A DNA stretch of 39,001 nucleotides from Legionellales bacterium (GTDB taxonomy: Bacteria > Pseudomonadota > Gammaproteobacteria > Comchoanobacterales > Comchoanobacteraceae), in the NCBI GenBank assembly GCA_002690495.1, contig NZEV01000025.1, positions 1 through 39,001 on the forward strand. Reading direction: 5' to 3'. The translations under genes were made by a program, and so were the position numbers. Below are positions 6,304 to 14,776 of the stretch, one piece after another. The notes beneath the pieces are model-generated. The model saw only the letters and a list, made by a program, of their open reading frames with translations, ran no database searches and had not been told where the DNA came from. Within the stretch, counting starts at the first letter, position 1. The number at the start of each line of letters is the position of its first letter.

Positions 6304-7794
6304 TTAATCAAAAAAATCAACCATTTGTATCCATTTACCGTGATCACCATGAAAGGGCTCTCTTTGATATTGCCATGTATTTTGATCAGGGAAATATGTA
6401 CCAGAAGCCATTTCAATAGGAGTATCTCCAATTTGAGCTAACACATGACGATACATTGTAATCAAATAAGCATCTATTCCCTTTGCAAAATATGGATCTT
6501 GGATCGGAGTGATTTTAATGATTTGATTGTAAAACGGCGACCAGTGAGTGGGCACTTGTTGCATGCTCCAATGACTGCTTAATGTGACAAGATGTGACAA
6601 TTCTGGTGGTCTTGATGTTGTGGGTAAAGTATAGATAGTCACAGGTGTCAACTGGCGAGTGGTCATCAGTTGTGGGATGATATTCCAGTCCTCACTCAAC
6701 ATGAATATCCCATCTGGTTGGTGAGGGGGATTGCTTTGAGTGAGGTTTTGAGATAAAGGCAACGCGATGTGCTCTGTCACTGAATCTGGCCATAGAGCAA
6801 CATTGACTCGGTGTTGTTGATCGGTCACCCAAATTAAATGTTCGTGATGATGGCTTTTAGCAAAGGCGACAAGATCAGTGGCCACACTATGATCTGGTAT
6901 CTGGATGATGTTGGCTTGTTGAACGTGCGTTGCATTCAGTAGTAAGGTTGGTTTCTCATTGAATTGGATTGATTGTGCTTCATGATCTGACAAGTATGCA
7001 ATAATGGCATCCGTTTTCTCACTTTCTTCAGCAAACGTCGTACTCAGCGCTACTTGTGTATCAAAAAATGACATCTCAGTTTCTTTTTGAGCAATAGCAA
7101 GCATTCCTTGCTTAATGGATTGACCGATCTTCTCATTTTGACCCGAAAGCGGTAAGAAAATAGCGATATGATGTGGTGAAGTCATCTCCTTATGAAGTTG
7201 ATCCCAATGAATCATCGATTCCGTCCAATGCATAGGATGTTGATCATGCCATTGTAACAGCGTTGCAGCCCATTGAGATTGAGGCGCATTTAGAAGCTGC
7301 TTTAAGTTCACTGCTTCAAAATCAGTTATTCCCTTACATGATAGATGATTTTTTTGGTTTAAAAGGTAGGTCCATTGTTCCTGCACAGAAGGGGTCTTTC
7401 GGGGACAACTATTCACATTCGATGCAGTGTACCAATATAAACGATGAAATGGTTTTGACCAAGATTGATCTAGTTTTAATGGATCTATGTTTAATAACAA
7501 TTTCCATGCTTGATCATATTGTCCCAGTTGAAGGGCATTTTGAGCTTGGGCAAGATGTAATCCATGTTTATCCCGCTCACTGAGCGTTTGTGATTTTTGA
7601 GAATACGCCTGGTTTACATATTGTATAGCCTCAGGATACCTCAAGGATTGATGCAGTGCAGTGTCAATCATCACTTTGTGAGTGTATTGAGAGAATGATT
7701 GTGGGTTTGAAAAATCGATGGCTTGATTAGACTGGCAGCCAAAAAGAAAAAACATCGTGACTAAAAGATTGGCAAAGGTAAAAAATAGTTTCAT
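6304..7794 (-). CDS. lpoA: Penicillin-binding protein activator LpoA
   Basis: LpoA is an outer-membrane lipoprotein that activates PBP1A from across the periplasm. The 496-residue protein has a lipoprotein signal peptide with lipobox LFGC (Cys20), an N-terminal helical TPR-like half (for example PEAIQYVNQAYSQ, AQNALQLGQYDQAWKLL), and a C-terminal half with a periplasmic-binding-protein fold starting near IAIFLPLSGQNEKIGQSIKQGM (about residue 210). It is shorter than the E. coli protein (678), as in many other gammaproteobacteria. The ATG at 7794 has a GAGG ribosome-binding site within the start of the divergent rsmI gene. The lpoA/rsmI neighbourhood matches the conserved rsmI-lpoA-dolP locus. 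Confidence 0.9.
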   Translation of the reverse strand: MKLFFTFANLLVTMFFLFGCQSNQAIDFSNPQSFSQYTHKVMIDTALHQSLRYPEAIQYVNQAYSQKSQTLSERDKHGLHLAQAQNALQLGQYDQAWKLLLNIDPLKLDQSWSKPFHRLYWYTASNVNSCPRKTPSVQEQWTYLLNQKNHLSCKGITDFEAVNLKQLLNAPQSQWAATLLQWHDQHPMHWTESMIHWDQLHKEMTSPHHIAIFLPLSGQNEKIGQSIKQGMLAIAQKETEMSFFDTQVALSTTFAEESEKTDAIIAYLSDHEAQSIQFNEKPTLLLNATHVQQANIIQIPDHSVATDLVAFAKSHHHEHLIWVTDQQHRVNVALWPDSVTEHIALPLSQNLTQSNPPHQPDGIFMLSEDWNIIPQLMTTRQLTPVTIYTLPTTSRPPELSHLVTLSSHWSMQQVPTHWSPFYNQIIKITPIQDPYFAKGIDAYLITMYRHVLAQIGDTPIEMASGTYFPDQNTWQYQREPFHGDHGKWIQMVDFFD

Positions 7795-7797
7795 AAT
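7769..7797 (+). promoter_or_regulatory. Candidate rsmI promoter overlapping the lpoA start codon
   Basis: TTGGCA at 7769-7774 and CATAAT at 7792-7797 are spaced by 17 bases. The CAT of the -10 box is the complement of the lpoA ATG. Transcription from here would start near 7804, giving a leader of only a few bases before the rsmI ATG at 7808, which has no ribosome-binding site. Confidence 0.45.
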
Positions 7798-7807
7798 GAC
7801 CTCGTAT

Positions 7808-8629
7808 ATGAGTAAATTATTTGTAGTAGCAACACCGATTGGTCATTTAGAGGATATTTCACCAAGAGCATTAGCAACTTTAGCTTCTGTGGACTGCTTA
7901 TTTTGTGAAAATCCTAACCACACAAAAAAATTACTTTACCATTTTAAAATAAAACAATCTACGTTTCAAATTGCCGATTTTAACGAAAAAAATAAAATTC
8001 AACAGGTATTAGATCGATTAGACTGTGGTCAAAACGTGGCGTTAGTGAGTGACGCAGGTACCCCTTTGATTAGTGATCCAGGCTATGCCATTGTCAATGC
8101 CTGTATGCATGCAGGACATGATGTGATCCCAATACCAGGTCCCTCAGCCGTTATTGCTGCGCTGTCATGTTCTGGTCTGCCAACGAATCGATTTAGTTTT
8201 GAAGGCTTTATTCCGCCCAAGAGGACCCAAAGACAACATTTTCTGAAAGAGTTCATTTCAGATCCAAGAACAATGGTTTTTTATGAGTCACCTCATCGGT
8301 TGATTGAATCATTAGAAGATTTTTGTCGAGTCTTTGGTCTCATGCGTATTGGTGTTTTAACAAGGGAGCTAACAAAAATTCATGAAACTGTACATCGAGC
8401 ACCTCTTGGTCAATTACTGCAGTGGGTGATTGAACAAAAACAAGCAATTGGAGAATGTACCCTTATCATTCAAGGAGCAGATGAGATATTGGTTAAGCAC
8501 TCGGTCGTTTCAGTCATAGAGATCCTTAAAGACCATCTCTCAGGAAAAAATCTAGTCAATGTAGTCAGTCAACTTTGTCACTGTCGCAAACAAACAGTAT
8601 ACGAGTTCCTTAATCATCAATCGAAGTGA
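7808..8629 (+). CDS. rsmI: 16S rRNA (cytidine-1402-2'-O)-methyltransferase RsmI
   Basis: RsmI adds the 2'-O-methyl group of C1402 in the decoding centre. The start at 7808 puts the family opening KLFVVATPIGHLEDISPRA at once after Met-Ser; ATGs at 7796 and TTG/ATG codons further up are inside lpoA. The 273-residue product has VALVSDAGTPLISDPGY (about residue 80), PIPGPSAVIAALSCSGLP, FEGFIPPK and MVFYESPHRL, all typical of this tetrapyrrole-methylase fold. No ribosome-binding site precedes 7808, in line with a very short leader. The 3' end overlaps thiL on the other strand by 13 bases. Confidence 0.95.
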   Translation: MSKLFVVATPIGHLEDISPRALATLASVDCLFCENPNHTKKLLYHFKIKQSTFQIADFNEKNKIQQVLDRLDCGQNVALVSDAGTPLISDPGYAIVNACMHAGHDVIPIPGPSAVIAALSCSGLPTNRFSFEGFIPPKRTQRQHFLKEFISDPRTMVFYESPHRLIESLEDFCRVFGLMRIGVLTRELTKIHETVHRAPLGQLLQWVIEQKQAIGECTLIIQGADEILVKHSVVSVIEILKDHLSGKNLVNVVSQLCHCRKQTVYEFLNHQSK

Positions 8630-9555
8630 GTGTAACCAAGATCCTCCAATTGAAAATCTTGTCCCCCCTTGATGAACTGGATTGATTGAGTATCCGTCAC
8701 ATGACCAATTGGGTAGAAGTGATATTGGTTTTGAAATGAAAGAATAGATGGGTCAGCAGCAAATAATAATCCATAATCCTCGCCACCTGTCAGTTGTAGT
8801 TGAACTGGATCTAAATGCATGGTTTTACATGCTGTGATAAATTCGTCAGTGCAGGGGATTTGATCGATATCGATTTCAATCCCAACTTGACTACATTGAG
8901 ATAAACGTTGGAGATCCTGATATAAACCATCACTAGTATCAATCATTGCATGAAGCGTACCTGTTGATTTTAACAAGGTGGCGAGATGATTGTCTGCTTG
9001 AGGTTTTAGAAAAAAATCATGAAATTGTTCAAACCCAGCTTGTCGCTTGAGCGCATTTAATCCGAGCATGGCTTGACCAGGTAATTTTGAAATTGCAATG
9101 ATATCTCCCGGTTTAGCACGATGTCTTGATATTGTTTGATGAGGGGGTGCATATGTCATGATAGTTAGAGTAATGGTTACCCCATGACGGCTCAAACAAG
9201 TATCACCTCCTATAAGATGGAGTTGATTTTCAGCCAAAATATGATTAAATGCTTGCGTATATTGTGTTAGCCATTCACCGGATAACAATTTTGGAATGGC
9301 TAAGCTTTGTAGCACATATTGACCATACAATCCCATTGCAGCCATATCTGAGAGATTGGCATGAATCACACGATGTGCAATATCTGTAGGTCGACAAAAG
9401 CTTAGATCAAAGTGTACATCTTCACAAAGAGTATCTTGACTCACAACACAATGAGCATGTGGTACTTTAAATTCTGCAGCATCATCTCCACGGAGGATAT
9501 CTGGAGTGTCCCAACTAAACCCTTGTATAATTAAATCTTCTCTTGAATCAGGCAT
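8617..9555 (-). CDS. thiL: Thiamine-monophosphate kinase
   Basis: ThiL phosphorylates thiamine monophosphate to thiamine diphosphate, the last step of cofactor synthesis. The 312-residue protein carries the PurM/ThiL-fold signatures: RGDDAAEF near residue 22, DTLCEDVHFD, ANLSDMAAMG near residue 67, IGGDTCLS near residue 116, the IDTSDGLYQDL block near residue 206, and LTGGEDYGLLF near residue 257. These are the Asp-rich Mg-ATP sites. No other thiamine gene is in the window and no thiamine riboswitch is visible upstream. The ATG has no ribosome-binding site and stands 7 bases from a TATAAT, so the mRNA is probably leaderless. Convergent with rsmI, divergent from nadM. Confidence 0.95.
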   Translation of the reverse strand: MPDSREDLIIQGFSWDTPDILRGDDAAEFKVPHAHCVVSQDTLCEDVHFDLSFCRPTDIAHRVIHANLSDMAAMGLYGQYVLQSLAIPKLLSGEWLTQYTQAFNHILAENQLHLIGGDTCLSRHGVTITLTIMTYAPPHQTISRHRAKPGDIIAISKLPGQAMLGLNALKRQAGFEQFHDFFLKPQADNHLATLLKSTGTLHAMIDTSDGLYQDLQRLSQCSQVGIEIDIDQIPCTDEFITACKTMHLDPVQLQLTGGEDYGLLFAADPSILSFQNQYHFYPIGHVTDTQSIQFIKGGQDFQLEDLGYTHFD

Positions 9556-9562
9556 ACTTAAA

Positions 9563-9568
9563 ATTATA
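9563..9568 (-). promoter_or_regulatory. -10 box directly upstream of thiL
   Basis: On the minus strand TATAAT lies 7 bases before the thiL ATG. The start of transcription should fall at or within a base or two of the start codon. No good -35 box is seen at the expected distance. Confidence 0.35.
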
Positions 9569-9656
9569 TGTGTAAATCGATAAATTCGCTATACTATATT
9601 CATATTCTTTTGAATATTGATACGTCGATAAGATAAAGAGAGAAGTAGGGATAAAT

Positions 9657-10592
9657 ATGCGTATAGGCGTCTATGTTGGGCGATTTCAGCCATTTCATCA
9701 TGGCCATTATTTAACTTGTTTAACGGCACTGCAAACATTAGACCATCTGGTGATCTGTTTAGGGGGGTGTAATTCAGATCGCAGTCTGAAAAACCCATGG
9801 ACATTTAAAGAACGATCACTCATGATTCAGTCTTCTTTTTCAAAATCAGAATTAAAAAGAATCACAATCATTCCGTTATATGATTCATTATACGATAACA
9901 ATGCATGGAAATTACGATTGGAGCATCAAATTGCCTCTCTGTTTCCTAGAACAACAGTCTATTTGTTAGGGTATGAAAAAGATCAGTCTAGCTTTTATTT
10001 AAGTATGTTCGATGATTGGGCGTTTATGCCGATGGACAACATTCAAAATATCAATGCCACCGATCTTCGTAAAAATTATTTTCTTCATCAGGCCCTCGAT
10101 GAAAACCAATGTTCAAAAGGAGCTTCCAAATTTTTAGCAGCTTTTATCAAAACCCCTTTGTTTTTTGAAATGCGAAAAAAATTCCAGGACATTCAGGCTT
10201 CATCCATGATGACTAAAAAAGTCATTAACACCATTATCCAAATCCAATCTTATTGTTTGATTGAAAAACACACAGTATTTTCGAACATGGATCAGTGGGG
10301 ATTACCAGAGTGGGAGACTGATCATCCTCTGCAAACAAAAGCATTGCATCATGCATTTAGTTTATTTGAGTCACAACCACACTCAAAGACCATCTCCTAT
10401 TTAGGTCACTATGATCAAACTGGTCAATGTATGTATGAAAATAAAACAAGTTATTTATATCATGTGAAATTAGATAATATGTTGAAAATAAAAGCTGTAG
10501 ATCGATGTCAGTGGATGGATTTATCTTCATTTTTAGAGAAGAAATTAGTATCGGATCATATTTCTTTAATTTTTTGCAGTCAAAACAGATAA
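9657..10592 (+). CDS. nadM: NMN adenylyltransferase (NadM type) with a Nudix-like C-terminal region that looks degenerate
   Basis: The N-terminal half is a nucleotidylyltransferase of the NadM kind: GRFQPFHHGH (residues 8-17) carries the paired-His nucleotide motif, and NATDLRKN near residue 136 matches the ISSTxxR motif. It should adenylylate NMN to NAD. Two-domain relatives (as in Francisella and Synechocystis) carry a Nudix ADP-ribose pyrophosphatase behind it. Here residues of about 185-311 are in that position and start with a Nudix-like strand (NTIIQIQSYCLIEK), but I cannot find the Nudix box (G-x5-E-x7-REUxEExGU). The region is also about 30 residues shorter than usual. So the second activity is probably lost or replaced. 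ATG 9657 has TAGGG 6 bases upstream. Confidence 0.85.
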   Translation: MRIGVYVGRFQPFHHGHYLTCLTALQTLDHLVICLGGCNSDRSLKNPWTFKERSLMIQSSFSKSELKRITIIPLYDSLYDNNAWKLRLEHQIASLFPRTTVYLLGYEKDQSSFYLSMFDDWAFMPMDNIQNINATDLRKNYFLHQALDENQCSKGASKFLAAFIKTPLFFEMRKKFQDIQASSMMTKKVINTIIQIQSYCLIEKHTVFSNMDQWGLPEWETDHPLQTKALHHAFSLFESQPHSKTISYLGHYDQTGQCMYENKTSYLYHVKLDNMLKIKAVDRCQWMDLSSFLEKKLVSDHISLIFCSQNR

Positions 10593-10632
10593 AATAGTCT
10601 ACACTTAGGCCTGAATAGTTTTAGGGGTTGAA

Positions 10633-11676
10633 ATGTTAAAGTTACTATTATGTTTGATGACTTCATTTGCATTATGTGAAAATACCAGTACTTATCCAGT
10701 GATTTCACCAGTTACTGTCGTCAAAAAAGACATCATGCCACTCCTCAAAGTCACTGGTTCTGTCACTGCAGTAAATGGTGCTTCTTTGAGTGTTCAAAGT
10801 TCTGGCATCATTGACCTCATTCAAGTTCAGCCAGGTCAGATGGTGAAAAAAAATGACATGTTACTTCAGCTGGACTCAAGTTCCCAAAAAGCGAGTCTTG
10901 GTACAGCGAAGACCGCTTATGATAAAGCGGCAGTCGAATATGCAAGACAACTTTCTTTATTTAAATCTAATGTCATCTCTCAAGAAGCCTTAGATCAATA
11001 TGTTGTTAATCTCTCAGATGCTGAGAGTAATTTAGTTGCAGCACAAGTACAGCTTGATAATCGCACATTGAAAGCACCTTATGATGGTCAAGTTGGTGTT
11101 GTGAATGTCAATGTGGGTGAGTATATCAAAGTTGGTGAAGAACTGATCTCTTTACAAGACTTAAGTAAAATGAGAGTCATATTTGATATCGATCAAACAG
11201 ATACAATTCGAGTAAAGCCGAATATGCGTTTTGATTTTATCAGTGGTGATGTGAGTTTACGAGGTAGTATTTTGGCATTAGACACAAAAGTGAATCAAAA
11301 TTCTGGTCAAGTCAATGTGCAAGGAGAGCTCAATAATAAAGACCGATTGGTCCTTTCCGGTCAATTAGGTGAAATCGATATTAGCTTGGCCCCAATAAAA
11401 GACCAGGTGGTTATTCCTCTCATCGCTGTTAATTTCCGTTTGTCTGGTAATTTTGTATATGTCATAGAGAATATTCACGAGGAGAACGGTTTTAAAGTCG
11501 GTGTGGTTAAACAACAAATCATTGAACTAGGTCCACAGAATAATAATTTTGTCACTGTAAAATCAGGTTTGAAAGCAGATCAAGTGATTGTTGCCGTAGG
11601 TTCTGGTAAGATTGTCAGTAGTAATGTCAAGGCGGTTTTAGATGAGAAAACGCCACTGCCATTTGGGGACACCTAA
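10633..11676 (+). CDS. RND efflux periplasmic adaptor (membrane fusion protein)
   Basis: A 347-residue HlyD/AcrA-type adaptor that would bridge the inner-membrane RND pump with an outer-membrane channel. It has a Sec-type signal peptide (about residues 1-15; the Cys15 context FALC is not a good lipobox). The split lipoyl (barrel-sandwich) domain shows as SSGIIDLIQVQPGQMVKKNDMLLQLD and LKAPYDGQVGVVNVNVGEYIKVGEEL. The alpha-hairpin between them is short, as in MexH-like adaptors. Beta-barrel and membrane-proximal domains follow. AGGGG precedes the ATG at a good distance. Its TAA overlaps the pump ATG (TAATG), so the two are coupled. No TolC-type gene is nearby. Confidence 0.92.
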   Translation: MLKLLLCLMTSFALCENTSTYPVISPVTVVKKDIMPLLKVTGSVTAVNGASLSVQSSGIIDLIQVQPGQMVKKNDMLLQLDSSSQKASLGTAKTAYDKAAVEYARQLSLFKSNVISQEALDQYVVNLSDAESNLVAAQVQLDNRTLKAPYDGQVGVVNVNVGEYIKVGEELISLQDLSKMRVIFDIDQTDTIRVKPNMRFDFISGDVSLRGSILALDTKVNQNSGQVNVQGELNNKDRLVLSGQLGEIDISLAPIKDQVVIPLIAVNFRLSGNFVYVIENIHEENGFKVGVVKQQIIELGPQNNNFVTVKSGLKADQVIVAVGSGKIVSSNVKAVLDEKTPLPFGDT

Positions 11677-14600
11677 TGGGTTGGACTGATTTTTTTATTG
11701 ATCGACCAGTTTTCGCAACGGTTTTTAATGTCTTATTATTTCTCATTGGTTTAGTCTCATTATCTTCAATTGAAATTAGACAATATCCTGATATTAAAAG
11801 AACCCAAATCCAAATTACAACGCAATATTATGGTGCAGATGCTGATTTGATTAAAGGGTTTATTACTCAGAAAATTTCAAATGCTGTTGCAGATGTTGAT
11901 AATGTGAGTTATGTTTATGCATCCAGTGTATCCGGACAAAGTGCTGTAACAGTGCAGCTGAAGCTAAACGCTGATGATGATGTGGCGTTCAATGATGTTC
12001 AAGCCGCGGTGAGTAGTATTAGTAACCAGTTGCCACCACAAGCACAAAATCCAGTCATTGAAAAAATTGAGTCTTCTGCATTAACTGGTGCGCTATACGT
12101 TGCTTATACCTCAAAAGAGATTGACTCTGTTAAATTGAATGAATATGTAAACCGTGCAATTATTCCACGATTAATGGCCATCGCGAATGTATCAGAAATC
12201 TCTTCAGTAGGCACATCAGATTTTTCTATGCGAGTAGAGCTTGATCCTATTTTGATGCGGGTGTACCAAGTCAGTGCAGATAGTGTGATGCAAGCGTTGT
12301 CTCAATCCAACTTCATATCAGCAACTGGAAAATTGAAAAATAATTCGATTGCAATTTATACTACTGCAGATACGAGTATTAATAAGCCAGAGGCATTCAG
12401 AAAAATCAAAGTCAAGCAAGCTGATTCGCAACAATTTGTCAATCTTGGTCAGATCGCTCGTGTTGAATATGGTCCTCAAAATGAGGATGAAAAAATCACA
12501 TTCAATGGTCAAGAAAGCGTTGTCTTACCCATTAGTAATGTACCAAACTCGAATGTGATTACAGTAGTGGATGATGTTAAAAAAGAACTTAAGAAAATTC
12601 AGCCTAGTTTACCAGAGGGCATGAATCAATTGGTGATTTACGATACTACGATTTATATGATTGACTCTATTAAAGAAGTAATATCGACTATTTTTGAGGC
12701 TAGTTTAATTGTTATTTTTGTGATTTTCCTATTCTTAGGATCTATTCGTTCAACAATTATTCCAATGGTTACAATTCCATTGTCTTTATCAGGTGCTGGA
12801 GTAGGTTTAGTGATTCTTGGCTTTAGTATCAATACTTTGACGTTATTAGCGGCCGTATTAGCAATAGGATTAGTGGTTGATGATGCGATTGTTGTGATTG
12901 AGAATGTTCAGCGATTTATGGAGGAAGGGTTTGATAAGCATGAGGCTGCTAAAAAAGGAGCATCGACTATTTTTAGTGCAATCATTGCAATGACAATCAC
13001 TTTGGCTGCTGTATTTACACCACTTGGATTTTCAAGTGGTATCATTGGTGCGTTATTTAAAGAATTTTCTTTTACATTAGCATTTGCGGTACTCATATCA
13101 GGGTTAGTCAGTATTACCCTTTCACCAATGATGTGTTCTGTGATCTTATCAAAAGATGCATTACAAAAGCCTTTAGTGATGAAAATTAACCATGTATTTG
13201 AAAAAGTAAAGCATGGCTACCTATATCTATTGGATTTCGTGTTTAAAATACGTTATTTCGTTTTATTTATCCCATTTATTGTGATGGATGCGTTAGTGGT
13301 CTTATCAGGATTGCCTGAAATTCAATTAGTACCTCAAGAGGAGAGTGGATTTGTCTTCGCACAAGGCTATGGACCATCAAATGCAAGTTTCAACTATATG
13401 AATTTATATACTCATTTACTTGATCAAAAGGTAAAAGGATTTGATGGCTTGGCTGCATATTTTTCTAGTCCTAATATGAGTGGACCGACGACTGCATTTA
13501 CAGGTATCAATTTAACACCTTGGCAGGATCGGACCAAAGTGACCGATTTTACAGTTGCTAAAAAGCTTAATGAGGTCACTCATCAAATTCCTGGGCTAAA
13601 GTATCAGGTTCTCCTGATGCCATCACTGCCTATTATGAAAAGTATGTTAAAGCAAATTGTGATCAAATCAGCGGATGATCCTCAAAGAATTTATGAGATC
13701 GCTCAAAAGATCAGGGCCGATGCAATTAAAACTGGACGTTTTCAATTCATTGATCTTGACTTATCGATTGATCAATTAAAGTATTCTATTCACTTAAACC
13801 GTAATTTGATGAACCAGTTAGGTGTTGATGCACAAAATGTTGGTAATGTGTTAGCTGCATTGATGAGTGGAGGGTATTATACGGAATTTAGTTTTGATGA
13901 AGAAAGTTATAATGTCGTACCAAAATCGACAAATGAGGGATTGCTTGATATAGATGCATTAAAATCATATCCAGTGAAGGTAAAAGATAAAGTGATTCCA
14001 TTATCATCTATTGCAACAATATCATCAGAAATTGGTGCACAGAGCATCCCCATGTTCCAACAATTAAACTCTGTCACAATGTCATTTTTACCGACTGATT
14101 TGAGAGACGATAAAATCTTAGATGTGTTTTATGAATTACAAGATAAATATATGCCTAAAACAATGAGTTATGATTACCGAGATCAGTTACGTTTCCAAGT
14201 TGACTCAGGTAATGAATTAGCCTTTGTGCTTTTGGGGGCTTTATTATTTATCTATTTGATTCTATCCGCAACATTTGAGAGCTTTGCCAACCCTTTAGTC
14301 ATTATGATGACTATTCCATTAGCGACATTAGGCGCTTATATTCCAATGGCATTAGGTTGGTCCTCTTTTAATATGTATACACAGATTGCCATTGTGACAT
14401 TGATGGGTTTAATTACCAAACATGGGATACTCATCGTTGATTTTGCAAACCATCTATTACCGTCGTCTCAGGATCATATCGAGGCTGCAAAAAAATCAGC
14501 AGGTCTAAGAGTGAGACCGATTTTAATGACTACACTGGCTATGGTCCTTGGGGTGGTCCCATTGATCTATGCAACAGGACCTGGAGCATTTAGTCGATTT

Positions 14601-14774
14601 GATTTAGGGATTGTGATCGCTTTTGGAATGAGTGTTGGTACGCTATTTTCATTGTTTATTATACCGGTCCTTTATGGTATGTTGACCTCTCTGACTCGAA
14701 ATGTAGGTTATCTCATCGTTTTAATTGGTCAAGCTGTTTTATTTAGTTCACTGTTACAATTAGTTGGAGTTTAA
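11676..14774 (+). CDS. RND efflux pump, HAE1 (AcrB/MexI-like) family
   Basis: A full-length 1032-residue proton-driven inner-membrane pump. The N-terminus has FFIDRPVFATVFN, typical of AcrB-like pumps. The periplasmic porter region follows the first membrane segment, with a second one after TM7. The proton-relay pair is present in GLVVDDAIVVIENV (Asp402, Asp403) in TM4, and the partner Lys is in LITKHGILIVDFAN (Lys915) in TM10. The second half repeats the fold. Substrates cannot be predicted. It is translationally coupled to the adaptor upstream (TAATG) and to a single-span unknown protein downstream. The outer-membrane channel must be encoded elsewhere. Confidence 0.95.
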   Translation: MGWTDFFIDRPVFATVFNVLLFLIGLVSLSSIEIRQYPDIKRTQIQITTQYYGADADLIKGFITQKISNAVADVDNVSYVYASSVSGQSAVTVQLKLNADDDVAFNDVQAAVSSISNQLPPQAQNPVIEKIESSALTGALYVAYTSKEIDSVKLNEYVNRAIIPRLMAIANVSEISSVGTSDFSMRVELDPILMRVYQVSADSVMQALSQSNFISATGKLKNNSIAIYTTADTSINKPEAFRKIKVKQADSQQFVNLGQIARVEYGPQNEDEKITFNGQESVVLPISNVPNSNVITVVDDVKKELKKIQPSLPEGMNQLVIYDTTIYMIDSIKEVISTIFEASLIVIFVIFLFLGSIRSTIIPMVTIPLSLSGAGVGLVILGFSINTLTLLAAVLAIGLVVDDAIVVIENVQRFMEEGFDKHEAAKKGASTIFSAIIAMTITLAAVFTPLGFSSGIIGALFKEFSFTLAFAVLISGLVSITLSPMMCSVILSKDALQKPLVMKINHVFEKVKHGYLYLLDFVFKIRYFVLFIPFIVMDALVVLSGLPEIQLVPQEESGFVFAQGYGPSNASFNYMNLYTHLLDQKVKGFDGLAAYFSSPNMSGPTTAFTGINLTPWQDRTKVTDFTVAKKLNEVTHQIPGLKYQVLLMPSLPIMKSMLKQIVIKSADDPQRIYEIAQKIRADAIKTGRFQFIDLDLSIDQLKYSIHLNRNLMNQLGVDAQNVGNVLAALMSGGYYTEFSFDEESYNVVPKSTNEGLLDIDALKSYPVKVKDKVIPLSSIATISSEIGAQSIPMFQQLNSVTMSFLPTDLRDDKILDVFYELQDKYMPKTMSYDYRDQLRFQVDSGNELAFVLLGALLFIYLILSATFESFANPLVIMMTIPLATLGAYIPMALGWSSFNMYTQIAIVTLMGLITKHGILIVDFANHLLPSSQDHIEAAKKSAGLRVRPILMTTLAMVLGVVPLIYATGPGAFSRFDLGIVIAFGMSVGTLFSLFIIPVLYGMLTSLTRNVGYLIVLIGQAVLFSSLLQLVGV

Positions 14775-14776
14775 TG

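Noticed and set aside
7263-7583. 106-aa open frame on the plus strand within lpoA
   Set aside because: It lies wholly inside the confident LpoA coding region on the other strand, has no ribosome-binding site and no recognisable composition; it is a shadow frame.
9600-9616. Inverted repeat ATATTC-TTTT-GAATAT between thiL and nadM
   Set aside because: Only 6-bp AT-rich arms; such a repeat is expected by chance in DNA of this composition and it does not match a known operator.
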